Shown here one piece after another: positions 46,101-54,159 of a DNA stretch of 64,000 bases. The DNA is from Bacillota bacterium (GTDB taxonomy: Bacteria; Bacillota; Sulfobacillia; DUSP01; JBFMCS01): assembly GCA_040754315.1 (NCBI GenBank), contig JBFMCS010000014.1:1-64000 (forward strand). Direction: 5' to 3'. Each line of letters starts with the position of its first letter. Position 1 is the first letter of the stretch. The notes below the pieces were generated by a model. That model saw only the letters and a list, made by a program, of their open reading frames with translations, was not told the origin of the DNA and made no database searches. The translations under genes were made by a program, and so were the position numbers.

Positions 46101-46805
46101 CTAGCGGTACTTGTCAAGGTCCGGAACTTGGTAGATGCCTCCCTTTACATGGTGAAGGCCAAGGTCTACCAGGCTTTCAGCCATCTTCAGGGCGGCGGTG
46201 GTCGGCTCAATGACGGGAACAGGCAGCGCCATGGACACCACCCTGGCAACAGGCACCAAGCCGGTGCATCCTAAGATGATCGCCTCCGCCCCCAGCGCCA
46301 GGGCCCCCTGGGCCTCCTGGATGACAGCCTGAGCCGTGGCTTCCTCGTCGCTCCCTATCTCCAGCACGCGCACATCTATCCCGGATGCCCATACCAGTCT
46401 CCCATCCAGCCGGAACCGGCGGGCCCTCTCCCTGATCCTGGCGCCCGAACCCTTGCCCACGGAGACTACCGCGTAGGCTGGCGCAACAAGGTAGGCCAGG
46501 GTCATGGAGGCCTCCCCCGCTCCCACCACAGGGATGGACAGCAGGTCCCTGGCCGCCTCGACCCCAGGGTCCGCGAAACAGTTGACAACAACGGCGTCGT
46601 AGCCCCGGGCCTCCCTGGCCAGGAGATCCAGCATGGCGGGGACCGCCAAGGCCTCGTCGTAGAAGTCCTCGATGGACCCAGGGCCCCGGTCCAGGCTCAT
46701 GGCCACCACCTCGGTGGGTGGGCGGACAGCAGCACACGCTGCATCCATAGCCGGGCCATCAAGGCTATCAACGCTTATGGGGGTCACTAGGAGCAGGCGG
46801 CTCAC
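46101..46805 (-). CDS. Asp/Glu/hydantoin racemase family protein
   Basis: 234 residues with the two catalytic cysteines in VVNCFADPG and ILGCTGL, and GAGEASMTLAY between. Start: GTG 46805 has AAGGAGGTG 7 nt upstream; the longer open frame to 47099 overlaps the oxidoreductase gene and is not protein-like. It lies between the dehydrogenase subunit genes and the Liv transporter. A close relative is at 50247-50951, so this operon carries two racemases that may act on different intermediates or as a pair. Confidence 0.82.
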   Translation of the reverse strand: MSRLLLVTPISVDSLDGPAMDAACAAVRPPTEVVAMSLDRGPGSIEDFYDEALAVPAMLDLLAREARGYDAVVVNCFADPGVEAARDLLSIPVVGAGEASMTLAYLVAPAYAVVSVGKGSGARIRERARRFRLDGRLVWASGIDVRVLEIGSDEEATAQAVIQEAQGALALGAEAIILGCTGLVPVARVVSMALPVPVIEPTTAALKMAESLVDLGLHHVKGGIYQVPDLDKYR

Positions 46806-46837
46806 GCTGCACCTCCTTGGAGTCCCGGCACTGCCCG

Positions 46838-48010
46838 TCAAGCCATGGCGAAGCGTTCGATACAGAAATCCTCCAGGGAGATAGATGTCTCGCCATAGGC
46901 TATAAGTTCGGACATGAGGTAACCGCTGCTGATGCCGAGCATTATGCCGTGGCCGTTGTGGCCCGCAGCCATGTAGAAGCCCTGGATGCCGGGGACCCTC
47001 CCTAGGATAGGGAAGTCGTCCTTGGTGAAGGGAAAGAAGTTTGCGAAGGAACGTATAACCAGGATCCCCTTTTCCCCAAGGGTGGGCACCAGCTGGCATA
47101 CGTGCCTGGATATGGCCCTAATCGACTCGCACGAGCAGGACTTGTCGTACCCAACAAACTCCGATGTGCTGCCCAGGAGGAGGTTCCCCTTCTTCGTCTG
47201 GGCGTAGACGAAACCCAGCTCGGACCCATCACCCCCTGAGTGAAGCAATGAAGACTTGGACTGTTCACCCAGGATGTAGCAGGAACACATGATCACCCGG
47301 TCCATCAAGGGGGCCACGGGTTCACTCACAAGGATTTGCATGCGATTCGGGGTGATGGGGACTTCCAGGCCCACGAGCCTGCCAATACTCGCGGCCCAGG
47401 CGCCGGCTGCATTCACCACTGTGGGTGTCCGGATCTCCCCCTGATCCGTGACTACCAAGCATACTTTGCGACCCCGGGTCCGGATCTCCTGCACCGTCGA
47501 GTACTCCCATATCCTAGCCCCAAGTTCTCTTGACTTGTCCGCAAGGCCCAGGCAGAGGTAGATGGGGTTAATGGTCCCGTCCACCGGGTTCCAGGTTGCG
47601 GCGACTATGGTCCCAGACACCAGGGGCTCCCTTTCCCTGAACCCCGGGCCGTCCAAGAGCTCCATCTCCGTAAGCCCGTCGTGGTGCCGCTGGTCAATCC
47701 AGGGCTTCATCCTCTCCATTTGCTCCTTACTCTCAATAACGATATAGCCACCGCACTGGCGATATTCAATGTCCCTGCCAAGTTCATCCCCCAGGGACGT
47801 GTACAGCTGGATGCTCTTTTGTACCATGGGCATGACCTTCTTCTTCCGTGTAGAGGTCCATACGAAGGCCTCATTTGCCCCAGAGGCGCCCGACGCTATC
47901 TCGTTCTTCTCCAGCAAAAGGACGCTCTTGCCCGCCCGGGTCAAGTAGTAGGTCACAGCCAAGCCCAGGATACCCCCGCCAATGACCACTGCGTCCGCGT
48001 CTGTCTTCAT
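46838..48010 (-). CDS. FAD-dependent amino acid oxidoreductase (DadA/HcnC/sarcosine oxidase beta-like)
   Basis: About 390 residues with the N-terminal dinucleotide motif VVIGGGILGLAVTYYL, NEAFVWTS, and a C-terminal FTKDDFPILGRVPGIQGFYMAAGHNGHGIMLG, all typical of the DAO family. It should oxidise the alpha C-N bond of an amino acid, imino acid or opine. ATG 48010 overlaps the stop of the preceding Fe-S protein gene (ATGA). With three upstream genes it makes a complex like dye-linked proline, opine or hydrogen-cyanide-synthase type dehydrogenases, passing electrons to its partners. Confidence 0.87.
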   Translation of the reverse strand: MKTDADAVVIGGGILGLAVTYYLTRAGKSVLLLEKNEIASGASGANEAFVWTSTRKKKVMPMVQKSIQLYTSLGDELGRDIEYRQCGGYIVIESKEQMERMKPWIDQRHHDGLTEMELLDGPGFREREPLVSGTIVAATWNPVDGTINPIYLCLGLADKSRELGARIWEYSTVQEIRTRGRKVCLVVTDQGEIRTPTVVNAAGAWAASIGRLVGLEVPITPNRMQILVSEPVAPLMDRVIMCSCYILGEQSKSSLLHSGGDGSELGFVYAQTKKGNLLLGSTSEFVGYDKSCSCESIRAISRHVCQLVPTLGEKGILVIRSFANFFPFTKDDFPILGRVPGIQGFYMAAGHNGHGIMLGISSGYLMSELIAYGETSISLEDFCIERFAMA

Positions 48011-48786
48011 TCCATGTCCCCACCCAACGCATCCAGCGCTAGTGGCCTGACCGGCGGCCGGGCAGTGTCCTGCCCGGTGCACTCCGGGTCAACCCCAATC
48101 TCCTGGCACAAGATACCGGTGATAAGGCCCGAGCAGGTCTTCCCCTGGCACACACCCATTCCCGCAGTGGTACGCCTCTTGATCGCCGGTATGCTGCGGG
48201 CGCCCCCCTCCCTAATGGCCCGCAGGATCTCACCGCGAGTGACCTCCATGCACCTGCATATGGTGGGGTCGCCAGCAGGGGTGCCTTCATTGGTCATCTT
48301 GATCCCCCTGACATCCATGACATGCTGTCTCGGAACGGCTAGGTGGAGCACAATGGTCTTATTGTATCCAGAGGCATCTACGACCTTCGTCACAGTACCG
48401 CGGCAGACTGCACGTCCCTGCCTGTCCAAGGCCTGGACCTGCTGCCCCTCTCGAGGCACGGGAAGGAACTCGTAGGGCATCTTGATGATGGCATCCTCAC
48501 CCTCGCTCTGGTCAATGACGAATATGGCCAGGCCGGGACAGGCAGGGATGCACAGCCCGCATCCAGTGCACCTCTCTTCGTAGAACCGCGGCACCCGAGT
48601 TATGTCATCCCCCACCACTATGGCTCCGTTCGGGCATGCTTCCTCACAGGGGTTGCATGGGATGTCCTCGACGCACTCGATCACGGCCACCGCCCCCCTG
48701 AGCCCGGCCTCCAGGGGAGATGGCCTGAGCCTGGCTATCTCCCCTGGAGACAGGTAGCCCCGGGTCCTAAGGTTTGGCCAGTCCAC
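48007..48786 (-). CDS. Fe-S subunit with 4Fe-4S ferredoxin and BFD-like [2Fe-2S] domains
   Basis: 259 residues. The N-terminal half has a partial cluster motif (CNPCEEACPNG) and a full one (CTGCGLCIPACPG), suggesting one or two 4Fe-4S clusters. The C-terminal domain has ICRCMEV and VCQGKTCSG, the C-x-C ... C-x4-C pattern of BFD-like [2Fe-2S] domains. In related complexes these domains are fused to the NAD/FAD subunit; here they are separate. Start and stop overlap or touch the flanking subunit genes. Confidence 0.85.
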   Translation of the reverse strand: MDWPNLRTRGYLSPGEIARLRPSPLEAGLRGAVAVIECVEDIPCNPCEEACPNGAIVVGDDITRVPRFYEERCTGCGLCIPACPGLAIFVIDQSEGEDAIIKMPYEFLPVPREGQQVQALDRQGRAVCRGTVTKVVDASGYNKTIVLHLAVPRQHVMDVRGIKMTNEGTPAGDPTICRCMEVTRGEILRAIREGGARSIPAIKRRTTAGMGVCQGKTCSGLITGILCQEIGVDPECTGQDTARPPVRPLALDALGGDME

Positions 48787-48787
48787 G

Positions 48788-49876
48788 TCATCCCCACCTC
48801 TCCATGAGGCGCGCCTTGGCCCTAAGGCGCTCCTCTCCGAAGGTCCCCGAGCGCAATCCCTGGAGCCTTGAAGAGATTTGCGCCTTGGCCCTCACGGCTT
48901 CATCTTGGGATATGAGGCCTAGCGACCGGGAGGCCGCCACCCCCGCAAGCCTGCCTTCCTCCAGGGCAGTGCTAGCCTCCTCCACCCCGGAGGCATCACC
49001 TGCCACGTAGATCCCTGGGACCGTGGTCTCCATATCTTCGTCATGCAGTGGCACATACCCCCCCAGCTGGCGACAAAAAGCCACCCGGCATCCTGGCATC
49101 CTGGCCAGCTCCACTAAGGGGGAAAGCCCGACACTGAGACATATCAGGTCCACCTCCAGGGGTTTCTCACTCCCGGGCACCTCGTTCCTCTCATCATCGA
49201 TCTCGACTATGACCGCCCTCTCCACGGAGGAGTCCCCTTCTGCCTGCTTGACTGTGTGCCTCACCCAGATGGGCACATCTGCCCGGGTTACCTTGGCTGC
49301 GTGCACGCCATAACCGCCGATACGCGGCATGGCGTCTATGACTGTCACCTTCCGGACACCGGCCTGGAGGAGCTGGTAGGTCACTATGAGGCCGACGTTT
49401 CCACTTCCAACCATGAGCACGCGCTTACCAGGCACGACCCTGTGGACATTCATCAAGGTCTGGCAGGCCCCGGCCCCCATCACACCTGGGAGGGTCCAGC
49501 CAGGAAAGGCGTAGGAGTTCTCGGTGGCTCCTGTGGCTATGACTAACCGCTGGAACTGCCATTCCTCCACAGCCCCGCCCGGGGTATGAACTCCGAGCCG
49601 CCCGCCGGCGAAAACCCCCCAAACCACCGTGTTCAGGGCCACGTGTACCCCCAAGCGCTCCGCTTCCTCGAAGAGGGCCTTGCCGATCTCGTAGCCTCGG
49701 AGCCCGGCCATGTGCTCGGAGGACCCGAAGAACTTGTGGAGCTGCTTTAAGAGCTGGCCTCCAGGCCGGGCGTTCTCGTCAAAGACCACGGTCTTGGCTC
49801 CCCTCTTGGCACACTCAATGGCTGCGCCGAGGCCAGCAGGCCCAGCACCCACTACCGCGACCTGGGAGCTCCTCAC
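48788..49876 (-). CDS. NAD(P)/FAD-dependent oxidoreductase subunit (HcnB/OoxA-like)
   Basis: 362 residues of the pyridine nucleotide-disulphide oxidoreductase fold: FAD motif VAVVGAGPAGLGAAIEC at the N-terminus, second dinucleotide motif LMVGSGNVGLIV near 165, and the late YVAGDASGVEEA. It lacks the C-terminal BFD domain found in many HcnB-type proteins because that part is a separate gene here. It forms the electron-transfer core between the small [2Fe-2S] protein and the amino-acid oxidase subunit. Confidence 0.87.
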   Translation of the reverse strand: MRSSQVAVVGAGPAGLGAAIECAKRGAKTVVFDENARPGGQLLKQLHKFFGSSEHMAGLRGYEIGKALFEEAERLGVHVALNTVVWGVFAGGRLGVHTPGGAVEEWQFQRLVIATGATENSYAFPGWTLPGVMGAGACQTLMNVHRVVPGKRVLMVGSGNVGLIVTYQLLQAGVRKVTVIDAMPRIGGYGVHAAKVTRADVPIWVRHTVKQAEGDSSVERAVIVEIDDERNEVPGSEKPLEVDLICLSVGLSPLVELARMPGCRVAFCRQLGGYVPLHDEDMETTVPGIYVAGDASGVEEASTALEEGRLAGVAASRSLGLISQDEAVRAKAQISSRLQGLRSGTFGEERLRAKARLMERWG

Positions 49877-49882
49877 CTTTTC

Positions 49883-50200
49883 TCACCTCGCTGGGCCAAT
49901 TGTGCCGTGGCCATGCTGTCTCTTCACTGTCATCCCGTCTCTGACCGGTGTGATGCAGGTCCGCACGTTGAAAACCCCATCCACCACCATCCTGCACTCG
50001 TTGCACCTGCCCAAAGCGCAGAACAACCCCCTTGGTTCGTGCCTGGTATTGCTGAAGTGGAGCACCCGTATGCCCGCGGCTGCCAGGGCCGCGGCGATGG
50101 GCTCCCCCTCAACGCAGGGGATGGGTGTCCCCTCAAAGAGGATGGCAACCTGCCGCGGAGCCTGCACCCTCCCCAGGACCGGGTGATCAAGGATCCTCAA
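49883..50200 (-). CDS. Small [2Fe-2S] ferredoxin-like subunit (HcnA-like)
   Basis: About 105 residues opening RILDHPVLG with the plant-type cluster pattern C-x4-C-x2-C-x12-C (FCALGRCNECRMV...RTC). It matches the small subunit of HcnABC/opine-dehydrogenase type complexes. The TTG at 50200 is preferred because it gives the family's N-terminus and has GGGAG upstream; the open frame extends to 50296. It is the first gene of the four-subunit dehydrogenase set. Confidence 0.82.
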   Translation of the reverse strand: MRILDHPVLGRVQAPRQVAILFEGTPIPCVEGEPIAAALAAAGIRVLHFSNTRHEPRGLFCALGRCNECRMVVDGVFNVRTCITPVRDGMTVKRQHGHGTIGPAR

Positions 50201-50246
50201 GGTTACAGCACTCCCATCTATCAAGGATAGGTGCCGGGCGCCAAGG

Positions 50247-50951
50247 CTACGGTCGCCCTGGCCGCCAGGTCTGAGACTGGGGTCTGGGGGGCACACCCAG
50301 GTGCACGTAGAGTTCCAGCATCCTCAGGGCTATGGGACCGGGCTCCACCACCCGGGTGGCCAATCCCAGGGCAGCCAGGTCATCATCCAGGCTGCAGGCC
50401 ATACCCGCCATGCCGGTGCACCCCAGGAGGATTACATCCGCCCCGGCGCCTGCCATTTCCATGGCACCCTCCCTGAGGGCCGCAGCTAGCCTGGGGGCAT
50501 CACCCATCTCCAACACCGGCACCCCCACACCCTTGATCCCCACGACGGTCCCGGCTACCCCCAACCTCTGCACTACCCGGGCGATGAGGGGCTCAGTCTC
50601 CCCGAGGACTGTGAGAATGCCCACCTTGCCCATTGTGGAGGCCACAAGGATTGCCGGCTCAGCGCAGCCCAGGACCGGGATGGACACAGCCCTGCGGGCC
50701 TCCTCCACCCCTGGGTCCGCAAAACAGTAGACCAGGCAGCCATCGTATCCGGAGAACTGGGCCTCCCTTGCCAGTTCCACCACACCCGGGGCAGCCCTAT
50801 CAGCATCCGCCTGGGTTTCCACGCAGGGAGGTCCGGATACCAGCGCCTTGGCTTCCAGCCTCACACCTGGACTGGCGTGGGGCGCCAGCTCCGCCTCCAC
50901 CACGGATTTAGCCACAGGAGTCACCAGGGGCCTGATTATCCTCAGTCTCAT
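50247..50951 (-). CDS. Asp/Glu/hydantoin racemase family protein
   Basis: 234 residues, with cysteines in LVYCFADPG and LLGCTGM and the GCAEPAI loop. It resembles the racemase at 46101-46805 and, less closely, that at 5156-5821. ATG 50951 overlaps the stop of the RocB-like peptidase gene (ATGA). Placement ahead of the dehydrogenase subunits suggests it prepares the right stereoisomer for oxidation. Confidence 0.82.
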   Translation of the reverse strand: MRLRIIRPLVTPVAKSVVEAELAPHASPGVRLEAKALVSGPPCVETQADADRAAPGVVELAREAQFSGYDGCLVYCFADPGVEEARRAVSIPVLGCAEPAILVASTMGKVGILTVLGETEPLIARVVQRLGVAGTVVGIKGVGVPVLEMGDAPRLAAALREGAMEMAGAGADVILLGCTGMAGMACSLDDDLAALGLATRVVEPGPIALRMLELYVHLGVPPRPQSQTWRPGRP

Positions 50952-52633
50952 CCTGAGAGAGCCTCCTCGAACCCCACTAGCTGCTCCACGATCCTGAGGG
51001 TCAGCTCAGGCAGCACCTGGAAGGTGTAGGGCATGTGGACGCGCTCGGTCATCTTGTGAGCGTCCTTGCCGTAGGTGCCAACGTTGATGACCGGCACGTC
51101 GAGATCCAGTACCGGGCGGGGGTCGAAGGTGTACTTCCCTCCCCAGGCCGGCATGTTCCGGGCCAGGCAGGCGATGGAGTCCTCGTCCTCACTCATGGCC
51201 AGGAGGCTCATGTCCGAGATATAGGGGAAGAAGTTGCGAACGGCCACCGGCCACGCAATCTGGTCATGAAGGGAATTCACCGCCCGGGAAACGGCCTCCA
51301 TGAGCCTCCTTTCCCCGGGGCGGGCTCCGGTAAGGACCACCCTGGGGGAGAAGGCCGATGAGAAGTACAGGACGGCGCATGGCGACTTATCTTCACTCCA
51401 AGCCCAAGCCTCTTCAACCATGCGGCGACTAAAGACCCTCAGGTCTATTGAGGGGTCTTCCAGCATGGCCTTGGCCAGGGTGCTCATGGCATCCTCGAAG
51501 GCTGTGCCGTGTCGCAGGGCCAGCCCCCCGCGGAACTCCTCCCAGGAAGATACCCGTACCTTCCAGGGGCAGGGTCCTGCCGGGATCCCGGCCTTCTGGC
51601 AGTAGGCAAGGCGCCTGGACTCCATGAGGTCCAGGGCGTCCTGGAAGGCCCTTCTCCCCACCTCCAGCATGAGGTGGAGGACCTCCTCCGGGGATTTTGA
51701 GTGGGTGAAGAAGTTGTAGTAGGCATAGGCGGCCACCGGGGTCTGTACCGTGTACACATCCTTGAGGTCTGCCATCTTCAGGGACACAGGGGGCGCCGCG
51801 ACCTCCCCCAGCCCCTCGTCGGCCAGCTCGGGGTTAAGGTCGATGAGCCGGGTGAGTTCCGCAGCCACCAGGTTGGGGTCAAAACCCTCAAAGGGCTGTC
51901 CCACGTGGGTCTCCTTGCCCGCTATGAAGAAGGAAGGCAAGACCTTTCCCACCGAGCCCAGGTAGACATAGCGGCTGGGATCCCCAGGGTAAAGTGGTGA
52001 GGTGTAGTCGGCGTTGATGGCGGCTACGTAACGAAGACCCTGCTCCCTGGCGAGCTGTCCCATGCGATCCCGGGCCGTCAGGATACCGTGGGACATGTCC
52101 TCCTCGTCAGGGGTGGCGAGGAAGAGCACGTTGCCCGCCATGCGTTCTGTCCTGGATGACAGGTATTCAACCAGGGCCATGTGCGCGGCAACCCCCGCCT
52201 TCATGTCCAGTGAGCCCCGGCCGAAGAGCCACTCGCCGGATTCCAGGTCCTCCCGGACCTCACCAGCCAGGCCCGGCAAGCCCGCAAGCCTCCCGGCCAG
52301 TTCCCGGGGCTCCAGGGCCCATGGCTTCAGGGGACCGAAGTCACCGGTCCCCACCGTGTCGGTGTGCCCGAAGAGCACCACGGTATCCTGGGGAGCAACG
52401 CTATCCGAAACGGCTCTTCCCTTAACAAGGGCAAGAACCAGGTACCTTTCGTGTTCATCGTCCTTGGTCTTGATGAGTTCCAGGTGATCCGGCTCACTGC
52501 GGAAGTAGGGGAGGGAACGCAGGCGCTGGAACACCCAGCGGCCGATGCTGGCCTCGCCCGGCGTTGCCACGATGCTCTCTATCCTCACCATGTCTTCGGT
52601 CAAGGCCTGTACCCTAGAGGGGTCAACCCGCAA
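50948..52633 (-). CDS. M20-type amidohydrolase, RocB-like
   Basis: 561 residues, the length of RocB-like proteins rather than ordinary M20 peptidases. Metal-site motifs are visible: H90 and D92 (LFGHTDTVG), GRGSLDMKAG near 145 and ATPDEEDMSHG near 180. RocB sits in arginine catabolism operons of Bacillus, but its reaction is unproven. TTG start at 52633 with GGAAGGGGG upstream. It is coupled to the racemase gene downstream. It may open an amide or ureido bond of the imported compound; that is inference. Confidence 0.82.
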   Translation of the reverse strand: MRVDPSRVQALTEDMVRIESIVATPGEASIGRWVFQRLRSLPYFRSEPDHLELIKTKDDEHERYLVLALVKGRAVSDSVAPQDTVVLFGHTDTVGTGDFGPLKPWALEPRELAGRLAGLPGLAGEVREDLESGEWLFGRGSLDMKAGVAAHMALVEYLSSRTERMAGNVLFLATPDEEDMSHGILTARDRMGQLAREQGLRYVAAINADYTSPLYPGDPSRYVYLGSVGKVLPSFFIAGKETHVGQPFEGFDPNLVAAELTRLIDLNPELADEGLGEVAAPPVSLKMADLKDVYTVQTPVAAYAYYNFFTHSKSPEEVLHLMLEVGRRAFQDALDLMESRRLAYCQKAGIPAGPCPWKVRVSSWEEFRGGLALRHGTAFEDAMSTLAKAMLEDPSIDLRVFSRRMVEEAWAWSEDKSPCAVLYFSSAFSPRVVLTGARPGERRLMEAVSRAVNSLHDQIAWPVAVRNFFPYISDMSLLAMSEDEDSIACLARNMPAWGGKYTFDPRPVLDLDVPVINVGTYGKDAHKMTERVHMPYTFQVLPELTLRIVEQLVGFEEALSG

Positions 52634-52708
52634 CTTCCAGCCCCCTTCCTTGGTTGAAGGACATCAGGGTTTGCCGTGGCCAGGGAGATGACCCTGGAGG
52701 TCTTCCGG

Positions 52709-53128
52709 TTAAACGGTGTCCGCCTTGAACTTGTAGCCGTAGCGGACTACACCCTCTTCCTCGTAGATGCGTCTCAAAACCGCTCTTACCCTCGTGCCTA
52801 TCGCTGGCATTTCGCTGGCGTCAGCCACCTGGGCGACCACCCGGGGGCCCTCATCCACCTGGATGATGGCCACCACGTAGCCCCCCTTGACCTCAGCCTG
52901 CCTGAGAAACTCAGGGGGGGCCCCGCCCCCGGCCAGCTGGGTCACTGCGTAGACTGTCCCGGTGCCTCTAAGTCTTACCGGCTGGAACCCCTCGAGAGCC
53001 CCGCAACCTGGGCAGGTCCCCTTCCTGGGGAACACCAGGCTAAAGCAGGCTGCGCAGCGGGAGGCTTCCAGGAGGTAACGTTCATCCAAGGTCCTCTGGT
53101 ACATCTGTACGGAAATGTGGGCGCCCAC
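52709..53128 (-). CDS. DUF35 protein (zinc ribbon plus OB fold)
   Basis: About 139 residues. The N-terminal zinc ribbon has CAAC and CPGC, and the rest is the OB-fold acyl-CoA-binding domain (GTGTVYAVTQL, VGGYVVAIIQVDEG-like). DUF35 proteins bridge thiolase and HMG-CoA synthase in a channelling complex known from archaea, and also partner thiolases such as BbsB. GTG 53128 has GGAGG 8 nt upstream. Its neighbours are exactly a thiolase and an HMG-CoA-synthase-like gene. Confidence 0.85.
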   Translation of the reverse strand: MGAHISVQMYQRTLDERYLLEASRCAACFSLVFPRKGTCPGCGALEGFQPVRLRGTGTVYAVTQLAGGGAPPEFLRQAEVKGGYVVAIIQVDEGPRVVAQVADASEMPAIGTRVRAVLRRIYEEEGVVRYGYKFKADTV

Positions 53129-53142
53129 AGGCAAGACCTCCC

Positions 53143-54144
53143 TTAGACAAAACTTCTCAGCCGGGCATATGTGAAGAAGTCCAAAACCTGCCCACTGGAA
53201 AGCATGTGATCCAGGCCGGCGCCCGGGTGCTCCAGGATGCGATCCGTGACGCTCAGGGCCAGGGCGTCACTGCCCGAACCGGGGGCGAAGGACGCGACGA
53301 GGATCCTGTCTTGGGGATCCGCCATGTCCAGGGCCGCGGCCAGTCCCACCAGGGGACCGGCGGAATTGAGGTTGCCCAGGAGCCTGAACACCCTGGCCGG
53401 GGCCGCCTGTTCCTCGGTAATCCCGGCCTTCCGGGCCAGTTGGCCAGGCAGCGCCCCGCCGGGGTGGGGCAACACAACGAAACGGTAGTCCGCCAGGTCA
53501 GACCCGGTCTTCTCAAGAAGGCCACGGATGGCCCCCATGACGCAGGTCTCGTAGCTCTCTGCCAGGAGTGATGGTATGCCCAGGTCCAGGAAGTCTGCCT
53601 CTCCCCTGGCCCTGACCCCTAGGCCAAGCCTCTCCTCGCAAAAGGACGCACAGGCCTCCGCCCGGGCGAGGAGGTCCCCGCTCCCAGTGAGTATCGCAGC
53701 GGCGGCGGCGCCCGACCCCTCTTCCCAGCTGGACCTAGGGGTGCCCGCGGGCACCTCGCCTGCCACTACCAGGGCCTCGTCGCTGCGGCCCAGCGCCTCA
53801 ATGAGGGCCTCCAGGCCTGCCTTGGGGGATGAGGTGTGTTCCGAGGAGAACACCTCATTCCCCAGGCCAAGCATGGCTCCGAGGGTGCCCCCCATGACCC
53901 TCCCGTCGTAGGGGCCGGTGGTGGTGGCCACTCCCATGTAGGTGATATCCTTGCCAGGCCGCGGCCTCCTCGAGAGAAGCACCCGCGCGGCCTCCACTGC
54001 CATGGTGACCGCGTCCTCGTCGAAGTCGTTCACCCTCTTCTCCTCGAACCCAGATTCCCGGACCTGGCCCAGGCCCTTCCCGTACTCCTTCAAGGGCAGG
54101 CGGTAACGGGGCAGGTACACTCCGTAGTCCTCGATTCCAGTCAA
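53143..54144 (-). CDS. HMG-CoA synthase-like protein lacking catalytic Glu and Cys
   Basis: About 333 residues with the thiolase-superfamily fold of archaeal-type HMG-CoA synthase (TGIEDYGVYLPRYRL at the start). At the position of the catalytic cysteine (archaeal ACKAG) it has SPKAG, proline 107, and where the family has SES-H-PY it has TTT-G-PY, so the general-base Glu is also gone. A histidine remains in LPHPGGALPGQ. The enzyme therefore probably does not make HMG-CoA; it may bind acyl-CoA, act by another route, or hold the thiolase/DUF35 complex. TTG 54144 is preferred (GGGGGTGG upstream). Confidence 0.78.
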   Translation of the reverse strand: MTGIEDYGVYLPRYRLPLKEYGKGLGQVRESGFEEKRVNDFDEDAVTMAVEAARVLLSRRPRPGKDITYMGVATTTGPYDGRVMGGTLGAMLGLGNEVFSSEHTSSPKAGLEALIEALGRSDEALVVAGEVPAGTPRSSWEEGSGAAAAAILTGSGDLLARAEACASFCEERLGLGVRARGEADFLDLGIPSLLAESYETCVMGAIRGLLEKTGSDLADYRFVVLPHPGGALPGQLARKAGITEEQAAPARVFRLLGNLNSAGPLVGLAAALDMADPQDRILVASFAPGSGSDALALSVTDRILEHPGAGLDHMLSSGQVLDFFTYARLRSFV

Positions 54145-54159
54145 TGGGGCCACCCCCAA

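Noticed and set aside
46806-47099. N-terminal extension of the racemase frame
   Set aside because: It overlaps the oxidoreductase gene, is not protein-like, and a strong ribosome site marks GTG 46805.
49710-50186. 158-codon plus-strand frame
   Set aside because: Antisense to the FAD/NAD oxidoreductase and ferredoxin genes, with no family similarity.
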